Shown in pieces: positions 11,273 through 22,036 of a stretch of DNA of 25,335 bases (positions are counted from its first letter, which is position 1; each line of letters opens with the position of its first letter). The notes beneath the pieces were generated by a model. That model did no database searches, had not been told where the DNA came from, and saw only the letters and a list, made by a program, of their open reading frames with translations. Location of the stretch: contig LSSK01000575.1 of NCBI GenBank assembly GCA_001969505.1, positions 1 through 25,335 of the forward strand. Reading direction: 5' to 3'. Source of the DNA: Zancudomyces culisetae. Lineage: Eukaryota > Kickxellomycota > Harpellomycetes > Harpellales > Legeriomycetaceae. Made by a program: the position numbers and the translations under genes.

Positions 11273-11560
11273 CTACCCAAAAAAATCAAAAAATTTCTTC
11301 CAATCAAAACCAGAGTTGTCAATAACCCAATCTATTGTTTGAGATTTTGTATTTACGGAAATAAATGGATAAATTCCAAAATAAAAGAAACACCTGCCAT
11401 CTCGCATATTTTCAAGTAAAGCTTCAATATATGAAAACAACCAAGAGCATCCAGCTCGAACACTTATATATTTGGGCAAAGAGTTTCTATTCACGCTAGT
11501 AATATATGGGAACTTACGAGATTTTATGTTAAATCTGTATTGTAAAGCTCGAGTTTTCAT
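11273..11560 (-). CDS. Hypothetical small protein, 95 aa (doubtful)
   Basis: An ATG-initiated minus-strand frame of 95 codons ends in TAG. The translation has a basic N-terminal third (several Lys/Arg, no acidic residues in the first 40 residues) and an aromatic C-terminal part rich in Phe and Trp. No domain, signal or family is recognised. The plus strand over 11234-11419 is also open, so openness here may simply reflect base composition. A GTAAGT donor-like sequence lies within the frame. It stands divergent from the PTM1-like gene, with about 190 bp between the two starts, so it could instead be part of that gene's upstream region. Confidence 0.2.
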   Translation of the reverse strand: MKTRALQYRFNIKSRKFPYITSVNRNSLPKYISVRAGCSWLFSYIEALLENMRDGRCFFYFGIYPFISVNTKSQTIDWVIDNSGFDWKKFFDFFG

Positions 11561-11753
11561 AAGAAAAAATCAAGGTAAGAATTTTACAGTCAGACATTCA
11601 AGATTCTGCTTTTAAACTTCAAAATAAAGATCTTGGCAGATTTATAGGTAAAGACAAAAAGTATCGAAGGATCCAATTGAGTTCACACTGTTTGGTGTTT
11701 TATTTTATTTTAAAGAATTAATATAATAATTCAAGTATAGAAAAAAGGTCAGG

Positions 11754-13808
11754 ATGGCAGGATTAAAGCGAGTGGCATTGTATTTTTTTCTGTTTTTAAT
11801 AATAACAGTGAATTCAGAATTTGCACCCCTATCGAGATCATCCAATAGGCATTCGAGATGTGCAGGATTATATAAGGGTCCAGCGAATAGCCCTTCGAAA
11901 GTTATGGGTAAGTACAGATGCAGAGCTTAATATTAATGCTCTTTGCTTTGTATTTATATTTATTACAAATGGTTTGATTATCAAGCATGCTATGTTAAAA
12001 TGACTACAAACATTTTAGCTAACACTTAATATAAATATTAACACAATAGTAAATCTCAAGGGTATTACTTCAGCCGGAACAACACTAAGAATCATCAATT
12101 ACAATGATTACAAGAATTTTGGGATTTCAATAAAAAAGGTAATGTAAAAAACAGTGTTTATCAAAACGCAAGTACAATAGCCAACAAATAAATGTATCAT
12201 AAATAGGATCAAGGTGAAACTGTAAAATCTATTTGTGACCAAGAGGCGATCACCTTGGGATTATGTACAGAAAGAAATTTGGGAAGATATCTAATAAAGG
12301 AAAAGGATGGCAGTGGAAATCCAATCAAATTTGTTCAAAAAGCCTTTAACGATTATATTGAAAGAGAGGGCGATGGTGGGAAAGGCTATACTGCACTTGA
12401 AAAGATAGAATCTTACAGGGAAAATCCCGCATTAACAAACGAAGGCTTTGCCTCAGAGTTGGTGGTACCTAGAACAAAGATGGTATTATTTTCGGATTTA
12501 CGCGAGAACTTGATCGATGGTATTGCAAATATAACATGGGTCGGTGCGCAAGAAGTTATCGTAACATACCAAGTTAATGCCACGGGATACTATTGTGTCG
12601 ACACATTGGGAAGCGGTGAATTTATTGGACGAGCGGACTGGATAAGTGGTTATGGAAGTCTACCGGCGTCGGAATATATAAAAATAGGTTTTTATCAAGC
12701 AATGGCTGTAATATACGCGGTGATCTTGATAGCGTGGATATGGATGTCAGTAAAAGTACGGAAGGACCTACTACCACTCCAAAGCTACATTGGATCGCTT
12801 ATTGGGGTTATGCTGGTAAATATGTTACTCTCTGCATACTACTGGCGAGGGTACAACGCTTACGGATCTGCTAGCCAAGCATTAGCAATATTAATGGTTG
12901 TTTTCAGCGCAGCAAGAAACAGTTTGGCGTTTTTCCTACTCCTGGTGGTCTGTTTAGGATATGGAATCGTCAGGCCAACCTTGGGCTCAACGATGAACCA
13001 GTGCTTAATTTTGTTAGGACTCCATTTTATTGCAGGATGCGTATATGGTTTAGTCAACACAGACCGAGACGATAGTGAAATCGATGATGACTCGTTGTTT
13101 GTGGTGCTTCCAATCATGATCTTTACAATGATTTTTTATGTATGGAGTATGCATTCTGTTGTTGCAACGACCAGGATCTTGGAGACTCGCCGCCAATCCT
13201 ACAAGCTTTCCATGTACAACAAGATGTGGAATCTGTTATTTTACTCCATTATTGCACTTTTTGCCTTTTTCGCAGTGAACATTGCCAATGTTGCTATGAT
13301 GGGCGACACAAACTGGACCGAAAAATCCTGGAGGTTCAGGTGGATGCTGTTTGACGGATGGCTAAACATTCACTTTTTGGTGGTCTTTTGCATCTTTTTG
13401 TGGATGTGGAGGCCAACAGAAAACAACCACAGATATGGTATCGAACAGCTTATGGGTGATGAAGGTGATGCTTGGGAGAGAGGTCCTAGTCATGATGGTC
13501 ATGCCATGATGCTTGCAGACGAGCGTGACTTCCAGTTGGCGTTGGAGGAGGCCGACAGGGTTGCCGATTCATTTGTTTTGCAAGAACAAAGCTCCAGACT
13601 CTCTTCATCTTACCGAAATGTGAACCAACCCGATTCACAAGCTACTGCCAGATTTGTACTGGATGACGATGATAACCTTAGTGATGATGACCATGATCTG
13701 AATCTTGACAAAACTGGTGAGCCCAAAGATAGCTTAGATAGCAGTATTGATAACTTTGAGATTTCTCATAAGGAACCAGGCAATCTTGATGACGTGAAAA
13801 AACCCTGA
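11754..13808 (+). CDS. PTM1: PTM1-like lung-seven-transmembrane (LU7TM) membrane protein
   Basis: Three exons: 11754-11907, 12050-12138 and 12207-13808 (614 aa); phases agree across both introns (142 and 68 bp). Exon 1 supplies a signal peptide (residues 1-21, hydrophobic core 9-19). A lumenal domain follows to about 240, with Asn-X-Ser/Thr sites. Seven hydrophobic stretches lie at about 241-263, 275-293, 306-336, 347-364, 377-400, 422-444 and 464-483. LGYGIVRPTLG at 331-341 and WRPTENN at 482-488 are family hallmarks. The cytosolic tail (about 490-614) is acidic and Ser/Asp-rich. The family includes yeast Ptm1 and YHL017W and animal GPR107/GPR108, which sit in Golgi and endosomal membranes and are linked to retrograde trafficking. 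The choice between the two yeast paralogues cannot be made here. The start is the ATG that provides the signal peptide; the exon-3 frame alone would lack it. Confidence 0.87.
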
Positions 13809-14641
13809 TGAGTGCATGTTTTCCGTTTTTTCCACGTTTACATTCTTATCTTTACATTGTCAGTTTTGTGTTTATTTGATTATTCCATGTTTTCACTTTT
13901 CATTACTAAACTAGATCTCCAGTACATGTTTTATTTTTTATTTCTGTTTTTTCCTTTCTGGGTCCATTGCAAGAGTATTGAAAGTACAAAAATGGATTCA
14001 TAAGGCCAAACTATCGCTGTAAGCAGCTTTTAAACATGCATGGGTTGTGATATATAATACAAGTTTGGTGTTGCCATTTTTCGCGTTTTGTTTTTATTTT
14101 TGTTTTTGTTTTAATCCTGCATTTTTTTCAGAAGATTAGGGCCGGCTTGAGTTGAAAGAAACGACAGAATACTGGGCAATTTAGCAAAATGAGTTAAAAA
14201 AGTAAATAAAAGTAAATAAGGCTAAATAAGACCAGCAAATGGAAATTACAAGGTTCACGTAAACCCAAAACCAAAAGCAAATGAAATTGGTCGAAATTCC
14301 GCTTTATTTTTTTTAAATTTTTTTTCTTCCAAGTTGGGCTAAATGTTACCATTAAAAAAAAACGGATAAAAAAACTTGCATCGTCTATATTTTGGAAGAA
14401 TGAAAACGAGTTAATGTCCGCCATAAGAATAAAAGGCAAAGAAAAACGAATACCAATCTACAAAAACAAAAGAACTTTGGAAAATTGACCATTGTAAACG
14501 CAGAAAGAGAAATATTTACGAGAAAAAAGCTTCAAGCTGATTTAAACGATCAAAAGACAGGAAGGAAGAGATAGTATATTCTTTTCAGACAAGTAACATA
14601 TCTAACTCATAGATTTCAAAGCACGAATTACAAACGCAAAA
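13809..14641. other. Intergenic region between the PTM1-like and SANT/U-box genes
   Basis: T-rich 3' flank (13812-14120) followed by an A/purine-rich stretch (14160-14640) that ends at the next gene's ATG. There is a short AGTAAATAA-type repeat near 14200-14228. Small open frames (13812-14003, minus 14194-14439) are composed of homopolymers and carry no domain. The purine-rich part is the presumed promoter and 5' UTR of the downstream gene. Confidence 0.5.
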
Positions 14642-17003
14642 ATGGCAACAGAAATCAAATACAAGGCCGAGACCGAGTTTTTTGCCAATCGTGAGTATTT
14701 CTGACGTTAATTCTTGCAGTATTCATTTAGATTTTGAAAACTAGTGTTTAATAAATTTGGGGTACCACACTACTAACTTAGCTGAAGAAATCCAGGGACA
14801 AGCAGAAATTAGTGCAAAGCAGGTACAGAAATACTCTGCTGATTGTACGAGTCAAGGAATAAAAACAAGCCTGTCTATCAGGGTAAGCCCCATAATAATA
14901 ACCCGATCCATGCTGTAGATGGATTGGTGTAAACGTTGGATACGTGTGAGGAAGGCGATGAGGTGGAGAGGTTGAGATACATACTAAAATCGGTATAATG
15001 AAAAAAATAGGCTAAACTAGCAGAGCTTTTGCAGAAGAAAAAGCTCGAGGAGGCAAATAATGTTGAGGGAGAGTGCTGGGAGGATGGCGGGTATGTCCAA
15101 CTTGACGAAAATACCAGCAGTATAGTTAAGGACCTGATTTCACAAAGGTAAGAATAGTATGAGACGCCGAATATTATGTATACTTGTTGCGTATTGGTTT
15201 TATAACTTGATGAAAAAAAAAAACAAATAGCGAGTCTATTGAACGAGTACACAAAGAAAGGATATTTGAGGAGGAAATTACAGAAAGGGAAATGGACATC
15301 ATCAACCAAAGAGTGGCACTCCAGCAAAAGCAGGCAAGTCATAGTTATTAAGAAACTACACCTGTAGAGAATTTCTTTTTTTAACGATATTTGCGAGAAT
15401 ATCACATATGATAGAGTTAACTACAATTCATCAAAAAAAATAGTTTGCAGAGTTTGAGAGAAGAGAATTTCAGGTCAAGTCAAAAAAGATAAGAGGAATA
15501 TTTGAAAACCTAAACGACGAGGAGATTACGCTTTCACTAAAAAAGAGCAAAAACGATGAGGACGAAGCAATCATACAACTTTCGTCGCCAGGGTTTTTGA
15601 TGGAGATCCGAAAAGAAATAGCGTATCAGTACACGCCAAAGGCAGAAGAAGTCACGATGACAGATATGCAAAGACATGAGTATGAAGTGCTTCTTAAGAA
15701 ACGTACCAAGACAATCAAGAAGACGACGGCAGAAGCGGTTAAACGAAAGCAGCACACAGTTGGAAGACTACCATTGGATAAGGCATTGGAACAGCTCCGA
15801 CAACACACCAAGGAAGCAGGCGAAGGGGGAGGTAAGGACAAAGGAAGGCATCTGGAGGATGCAATGAAAGGATGGTCAGTGGCACGGATAAAGGCATATA
15901 AAGCCATTAAAACACGGCCAAACGCGTATTACTATCGGTTCAATGCACCAGGTGAAGTACAACGAGTGGGACAATGGACACAGGAGGAGCAGCGATTATT
16001 TCATTCCAGGTTGGCGGAAATAGGAGCAAACGGACAGTGGGGGATATTTAGCATGGTGATTCCAGGCAGAGTAGGATATCAATGTTCAAACTACTACAGA
16101 TACTTGATCGAAAGCAAGCAGCTGGTTGATCCAAACTATGTACTAGACAGCAAGGGAAAGGCACACTTTTTGTTTACAACAAAGCGCAAAAACGCGGATG
16201 GAACAGCGGTTAAAGAGTTTCGTGTTCACAACAGACAGAATAAAGCTGGTGCAAAGAGGGTAAAAGCATCTGGAAGAAGAAAGTACGACCTCAGCGACGA
16301 TACCGAGGAAATGACGCCCGAATCAAGCAGTGACTCTTCATCGGCCTCAGTTGGGGCGAGCAGGTACAGAGGAGCGAGTAACAGAGGTTATAAGAGGCGC
16401 CGGATGTCCGATTCGGATGATGAAATCCGTGCGGACGACGTTTCGCTATCCTCTGACGATGACGGGCTGCAGCGAAACTCCAGCGATAGAGAGTATTACC
16501 AAGCGCCGCCTCGTGCAACAGGCACAACGGCACTGGGGCTGAGACGCAGCAACAGGGTCGGCAAATCGTCGAAATCCAAGCATGGTCACCAAAGTTATAC
16601 AAACTCCGACTCGGGCCGCAGCTCAACTGTTGAAGGATCCAACTATAATGGCGGCGCAAGCTCTGACGCCAACAATGCATCATCCACTTTTCTCGCGAAC
16701 TCCAACAACGATATTTACATCTCGGACTCTGAATACGAGTCTGAAGATACTAACTACAATCCGCTCAATCCTCTTCCAGATTTTACTGACCCAATTACCC
16801 TTGAAAAGGTCACAAAGCCTGCCATCTCGCCTTATGGCCATGTCATGGACTATGACAGCTGGATTAGATGCTTGATGTTTCCTCCAGACGGCTCGCAAAA
16901 AAACATATGCCCTTTAACTAAAAAACCGCTAAACAAACGCGAGCTTGTGATTCTGACCCATGATAACATTGAGGAATACCGAGATAGAATCGTCAATAAA
17001 TAA
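14642..17003 (+). CDS. SANT/Myb-domain protein with C-terminal U-box-like domain
   Basis: Five exons: 14642-14690, 14782-14882, 15011-15147, 15231-15333 and 15444-17003 (649 aa). All phases agree. The fourth intron starts with GC (AG|GCAAGT), a known minor donor class. Residues 1-250 are highly charged and probably helical. A SANT/Myb-type domain lies at about 306-353: WTQEEQRLFHSRL, then GQWGIFSMVIPGR, then an aromatic YRYL helix. It is followed by a long Ser/Asp/Arg-rich disordered linker with a KRRR nuclear-localisation-like cluster at 447-450. The C-terminus, about 579-645, reads as a U-box: DPITLEKV, PYGHVMDYDSW, then ICPLTKKPLNKREL. U-boxes are RING-like E3 ligase folds held together without zinc. 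A nuclear chromatin-linked ubiquitin or SUMO ligase-like role is inferred from domains only. I cannot name the orthologue. The gene is convergent with SWF1, with 103 bp between stop codons. Confidence 0.82.
15334..15443 (+). other. GC-AG intron
   Basis: The donor reads CAG|GCAAGT instead of GT and the acceptor is AATAG at 15439-15443. Reading on through the donor meets a TAA within six codons, while splicing keeps frame (phase 0 on both sides) and continues the charged helix. The strong flanking consensus is typical of GC donors. Confidence 0.75.
16995..17000 (+). terminator. AATAAA overlapping the end of the SANT/U-box gene
   Basis: AATAAA directly abuts the TAA stop (17001-17003) and may serve as a polyadenylation signal. 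The convergent SWF1 stop codon is only 103 bp away, so 3' UTRs of the two genes probably overlap. Confidence 0.35.
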
Positions 17004-17106
17004 AAGCTGGTATTTGATTATTGAGTTTTTTATTTTCAACTTGAAAGCAAATTTACTATTATTACCAATGCTTTTTTTCTAGTTCTATCACTAAACTTTC
17101 GAGATA

Positions 17107-19073
17107 TCATTTTGATTTGTGGGTTATCTTTGAGTCTGTGTAGTGCCCATAAAACATTAATCTCAAATTATTTATAAGCCCAAAATTGTAAATGTTTGGA
17201 ATGTAGTCAGGCGAGTCTACCAAAACTCTATCACTAGGGATATGAGTGTTCTCTTGCTCGTCAGGCTCAATGATTTCCAAGTATCCTCGAGTATAGAGAA
17301 ATCGGTCTGTTGGGTGAGTAGTTGTGGTGATGCTAGCAGCAGAGGTAGCAATTGATGTGTGAGCCCCTTCAATATGGCCGTCAGCCTGCTCCTTTTCCTT
17401 GTCACTAGCATTTGTGCGTCTTCTTTCACTGTTGTGGGTGTTGTTATGGTTTTTGCTGTCGGGGTATACTACAAATAGCACTCTGTCCCGTATGGCGTTT
17501 CTTACGCTTTCCCATTTGTAACTTTCATTAGTAGTGGTTCCATCAACTGCCCATAGTTTGAACTGGTAAAGGAAAAATGAAAATACAATTGGAACTATAC
17601 AAACCAAAAACACAAATAAACCCACCGTTAATCCGTGTTCAGGTGCCAAGGCCTGAACTGAATCCCAGAATGTCAGTGGAACATACATGCCCGCTGATTT
17701 GTCATATTTTTTCATATTTGCTATCCCGCTGGTTTCATAAATGCGGAATAATACCAACCATAGCACATAGCCTCCATAGCTACAAAGCACACAGAGCGTA
17801 ATCAAAAACAAGATGAAGTATCGATAATTATTCAGTCCTAAGCATGTATTGAACCATATACAGTGATGATCAAACATTGCGACGCATCGATTACACAGTG
17901 AACAGTGTTTTGATCGCGCTGGCTTTAATATCGCACATGTTCTGCATTTGGATTTTACATACATAACATTATCCCACTCGAATAGCCTGTAGTGGTATTC
18001 CGCGTTCTCGTGTGTGATTGTTGCTGGATCCACAATACACGTCATTACATAAAAGTACAGGTTGATCGCGATTGCTAGCCACAAAAGATAACTATAGTTA
18101 ACATATGTTTTTATTGGTATATTTATTAGCGACTAGGTTGCGGTGTTTTAAAATATACAATTAGCATATTGGTTAAACAAAATAGATGTAATTACTACTC
18201 ACATGTGGTATTTCCATACTCTCGTCTCTATTATCTGGTTGAGAACATTGAATATGTAGATATATAGAGATCCAGAATACAACGCGATAAAGAAAATCTA
18301 AAAACGTTTAATACGGCAATTATCATGTTCTTTTGTGTTAGGAGAAGGAGTAAGTAAAATTTAGTAAGTTATATCTGCCGCTTCAGACAATATAAACATA
18401 TTCCAATATGTATTCATGTATCAGGTACTTTAAGAACAGATGACACAACCCATATTTAACAAATGTCGATGCTTACTTGTACCAATGGATTTGACTGGAA
18501 AAATACATAATTACACAAGCTTGCCGTTTTCTTGTATATTCTAAGTCCGACCACCCTTTTAAGTGCATGTCTATAATTTTATCGATACAAATCATCTGTA
18601 ATTCACCATGCAAATATATTTAATATATAATAAAAAAACTGGATTGAATAGTTATCTCGATTACATTTAGCAAAATAAATGAGTATATAGTAGTTACATT
18701 AGAGCGTCGTGGAGTGTATGGTTCACATATATATATGCTGCCTCAACAGGAGTGCCTCTGTAGTTTATATTTTGCTCGTTATTTATTCAATTGTATACAC
18801 CACTTCCCCTCATAAATGCTATTGACAATTTAAGCCAAATTAGAAATATAGTCCTATTACCTGAATACCAACGATGGCCCGCATATTAACAAGAATATAT
18901 ACACCAACACCAATAGTATGAAGGATATCCCGATAGCTAATCCCCAAGCCTATTTCGTATTAATATTCACACCCAACTATTGATATCTCAACTTTTTTTT
19001 ATCTGTTGCTGTTCTAATGCCGTCTTTATAGTAAGTTTCTTTATCTTTAGGTATGATTTAAATAAAGTACCAT
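17107..19073 (-). CDS. SWF1: Palmitoyltransferase Swf1 (DHHC family)
   Basis: Six exons on the minus strand: 19071-19073 (ATG only), 18861-18949, 18698-18757, 18477-18570, 18203-18297 and 17107-18091; 441 aa, all phases consistent. Transmembrane segments lie at about 5-25, 83-101, 116-132, 205-229 and 267-291. The cysteine-rich domain (163-212) has [18 protein letters not shown] and DHHC at 188-191, followed by CIWFN; this is the Swf1/ZDHHC4 type. TTNE at 300-303 and PNIY at 412-415 within a PaCCT-like C-terminal motif match yeast Swf1 closely. The enzyme transfers palmitate from palmitoyl-CoA to cysteines next to transmembrane segments, mainly on SNAREs, at the ER. An insert rich in Lys, Glu and Thr (about 325-380) is low-complexity. 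The first exon is the weak point: the donor GTACTT is non-consensus, but no other in-frame ATG precedes the stop codon abutting exon 2. Confidence 0.85.
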
Positions 19074-19957
19074 TTTAAAGTCGATATTGCGCACGTTTTA
19101 CACGTATTTAATCGGGCGTTGTTAATAACACTTTTGATTCAAAAAGGTATCCCTAACCTGCGTGCGTAGATTTCCTGTGGAGTTGTCCAGTGTGCGTTTT
19201 TACCGTTATGATTACCAGAACACTGTCAGTTTATTGCTGTATCTTCGTATTTTCTAGATTCCAGTAATTCTTTTCTAATTCATATTCATTGATTTGAGCT
19301 ATTGTCACTTTGAACGATCTGAACTGTTTATTCCCTTGAATCTACTTTCTCACCACTTTTACTGGTTTGAGTGTATACATAAAAGTAGAATGTTTGCAGA
19401 TATTCTAGTCACTTACGTCTATTTTATTATTACCAGCTAAATGTTCCTCTTTGTAGCCGTGCTGTGGATCCAACTTCCTCAGTAAGCATTGTTAAAGCTG
19501 AAAACCAAAATAGAATGAATCCTATTTGCGTCTTTGCTCTGTTAAGTTTCCAATTTCAGCATTACATAATTCTAAAAAAAAATTGCTGCTTTTATGGGTT
19601 TCTGATTTAGTTACCACTACCAATACAAAAAACACAAGAACAAATGGTATAACCTGCACATCTACTTTGACCAAAGAATTGGTTGTGTGTGTGTGTGTGT
19701 GTGTGCCTCTTACCATTTGTTATTTGATATCCATATGAAATATGCACTACTGCGCCACGACTCTTACAAATACACTGGAGCAGAAAAAGGGGATCAAATA
19801 TACTTTTTTTGTTTTTAGCAATATGTGTATGTAACTTTCCAAGTATACAAATACCACGCTCAAAAAAATAAATAATAAATACAAGTATTGGTGTGTAGAT
19901 AGAAAAGTTAGAGTTTGCAAAAAAAAAAAAGGTACTTTAACATAAATCCCGGTAACA
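19074..19957. other. Intergenic region between SWF1 and the acyl-CoA synthetase gene
   Basis: AT-rich, with a TG microsatellite. Two minus-strand segments, 19434-19489 (with an ATG) and 19158-19222, look like exons bounded by AG and GT, but their phases do not connect to SWF1 and I cannot join them into a gene. It includes the presumed SWF1 promoter and the 3' flank of the synthetase gene. Confidence 0.4.
19684..19705 (+). repeat. (TG)11 microsatellite
   Basis: Eleven perfect TG dinucleotides. The two open frames that cross it on opposite strands (19522-19716 minus, 19526-19738 plus) are by-products. Confidence 0.95.
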
Positions 19958-22036
19958 TTATTTATACAGTTTCTCTATCACTGAGCTGAACCGCTCCAAA
20001 ACAGCCTTTCGCTTCAACTTCATTGTCGGTGTCAACAAGCCATTCTCAATGGTAAAAGGTATCGGTTCAAGATGTATTGCCTTTACCTTTTCAAATCGCA
20101 GCAGTTTTTCTTGGTCTGAAACCTTTTCTAGGATTTCCAAGAGTGCCTTGGCTACCGAAGGATCCGTACATAACTCTTCAAGTGAACACGGTTGCGTTTT
20201 TGATCCTACAATACTTTGAGCCCAAGGAAGAAATGCTTCTGGAAATGGGACAGCTATTGCTACTAGATGGTTTTGTAGCGAATCACCATACACAAACACT
20301 TGAAACACCATATTGCAGGTGGTCAAGACATTCTCAATCTTCTCAGGAGCCACATACTCTCCTTGTGAAAGCTTAAAAATGTTTTTCTTTCGATCTATTA
20401 TCGAAACAGTCCCGTCTGCATTAATTCTAGCTACATCACCAGTTGCAAACCAACCGTCATCTAAAAACGGCTTTGTGGTTTTTTCAGGCTCTTTGTAATA
20501 CCCAGAAAATAATACTTCGCCTCTAATGCACAACTCACCTCGCGGGCAGGGTTTATCTTCAGAAGTGTAGCCCATCTCTGAGACATCGATCAGTTTGGCC
20601 TCAACACCAATGCTGGGAACACCTATATTTCCCGAAGTATTTTCATTTCTCTCTTGAACAAATGCAGAAGAGCTTGTTTCGGTCATCCCAAATCCCTCAA
20701 CAACTGTACAACACAACATTGTCCTCAGGAGGTCCATCACATGTGGTGCCAATGGTGCACCTCCCGAGACAACCAATTCTAAATTTTTGCTTATTGCTCC
20801 TTTGACTTTGTTGAAAAGCAGTGTGTCCCATATAGGATGTATGTTCCCCTTACCACTCTTGAGGTTGTGTAGTTTTACTGAAAACCCCTTTCTAAATACT
20901 GCACCTCTTATCCCGGGTGCGTTAATGGTTGCTTCGCTAATTTTGTCATAAATTCGGTTCAGTATGCTTGGTACAGCTGCAAATGCATGAGGTTGAAGGG
21001 CTTGGCAATCGTCTATAAGTTTGTAAACATCTCCACAGTAATATCCTATAGCTCCACTATTCAACGTCATTACATTTTCAAAGTTTCTATTGAAACAATG
21101 CGCCAACGGCAAATACGACATAAAAAACTTTGTTTGTCCCTCTGCAGATGCACCTGCAAGAATAGCGTTTTTGGCAGCATTGACGTATGCTGAATGCGTG
21201 GAAATAACACCCTTTGGTCTTCCTGTTGTACCACTAGTATAGCATATCGTGTATATATCATCTTTTTTAGGTGGTTTCATGGCAATAAACTTTTTTTCGC
21301 CAATTCTTTCTATCTGTTTAAAATCATATAACCTGACTCGTGTAGATGCAGCCCACGCTTTTAGCACCTTAATCGCGTTTATATTGAATGGAGAAGGAAG
21401 ATCGAGACCCCCGTTTTCCAGATCAAATGAATCCATGGATACAATTGTTTTAAGCTTTGGAAGCTTATCTCTGATCCTCAGTAGCTTCGAAACTTTATCA
21501 AGGCTACAAAAAACAATTGTGATTTCGGCGTGATTGATTATATGCTCAAGAGCAGATTCGTTTGCTGAGTCATACAAAGGAACAGTGTATAATGACTGCG
21601 AAATGGCTGCACGATCGACTATTGTCCACTCTGGTCTATTAATTGAATAAATCCCCACAGGCCAGCGCCGAGCATTCTTTTTTATGTTTTTACTGTCCTT
21701 TCCGCTTTTTCCACTTTTTTCGCTTTTCCCGTCCTTTTCGCCTTCTTTTAGTTTAATGCTGATAATGCCAGAGCCAACATTGGCTACTCTGACTGCGATT
21801 TCTTCATAAGTTTCGAACTTGTACGGGTAAAATGCATCGTTTATCGGATCATATGGCCTATGTCCTAAGTATGGTGCTCTTGGTTGGGTTTTTACTGAGT
21901 ACCAAAATATATCATGAACCGTTTGAACCTCAGAAAGAAATTTTATTTCCAAGCTTTTCTCACAGGCATGGTTTCTTAAAACATGAGTTTGTCCTTCCTT
22001 TTTAGAGCCTGGAACAATGTAGGATTTGCTCTCCAT
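19958..22036 (-). CDS. Long-chain fatty acyl-CoA synthetase
   Basis: Intronless, 692 aa, starting at ATG 22036. The enzyme activates fatty acids to acyl-CoA through an acyl-adenylate (ATP + fatty acid + CoA), feeding lipid synthesis, beta-oxidation and protein acylation. The AMP-binding P-loop YTSGTTGRPKG lies at 266-276, the adenine-binding EGFGMTETS at 447-455, GWFATGD at 528-534, and the fatty acyl signature plus hinge at about 541-570 (DRKKNIFKLSQGEYV region). Length is normal for the Faa1/Faa4 and ACSL group. The C-terminus ends in Leu-Tyr-Lys, not a peroxisomal PTS1, and no strong N-terminal transmembrane helix is seen, so membrane association would be peripheral. Unusual: a Lys/Ser/Gly-rich low-complexity insert at about 97-123 between the N-terminal domain and the ARRWPVGIYS strand. 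It could be a Faa1, Faa2 or Faa4 counterpart; I cannot separate them. Confidence 0.92.
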   Translation of the reverse strand: MESKSYIVPGSKKEGQTHVLRNHACEKSLEIKFLSEVQTVHDIFWYSVKTQPRAPYLGHRPYDPINDAFYPYKFETYEEIAVRVANVGSGIISIKLKEGEKDGKSEKSGKSGKDSKNIKKNARRWPVGIYSINRPEWTIVDRAAISQSLYTVPLYDSANESALEHIINHAEITIVFCSLDKVSKLLRIRDKLPKLKTIVSMDSFDLENGGLDLPSPFNINAIKVLKAWAASTRVRLYDFKQIERIGEKKFIAMKPPKKDDIYTICYTSGTTGRPKGVISTHSAYVNAAKNAILAGASAEGQTKFFMSYLPLAHCFNRNFENVMTLNSGAIGYYCGDVYKLIDDCQALQPHAFAAVPSILNRIYDKISEATINAPGIRGAVFRKGFSVKLHNLKSGKGNIHPIWDTLLFNKVKGAISKNLELVVSGGAPLAPHVMDLLRTMLCCTVVEGFGMTETSSSAFVQERNENTSGNIGVPSIGVEAKLIDVSEMGYTSEDKPCPRGELCIRGEVLFSGYYKEPEKTTKPFLDDGWFATGDVARINADGTVSIIDRKKNIFKLSQGEYVAPEKIENVLTTCNMVFQVFVYGDSLQNHLVAIAVPFPEAFLPWAQSIVGSKTQPCSLEELCTDPSVAKALLEILEKVSDQEKLLRFEKVKAIHLEPIPFTIENGLLTPTMKLKRKAVLERFSSVIEKLYK

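Noticed and set aside
12860-13117. Minus-strand frame of 85 codons inside the PTM1-like gene
   Set aside because: It is antisense to the transmembrane region of a confident gene.
14878-15405. Minus-strand open frame of 175 codons
   Set aside because: It lies antisense to two exons and their introns of the SANT/U-box gene and has no recognisable domain; the plus-strand spliced model explains the region.
16291-16683. Minus-strand frame of 130 codons
   Set aside because: It is antisense to the Ser/Asp-rich linker of the SANT/U-box protein and has no domain; the skewed codon composition of the linker keeps it open.
20077-20376. Plus-strand frames inside the acyl-CoA synthetase gene (also 20313-20498, 20987-21193, 21249-21533)
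   Set aside because: They are shadows of a confidently identified coding sequence on the other strand.
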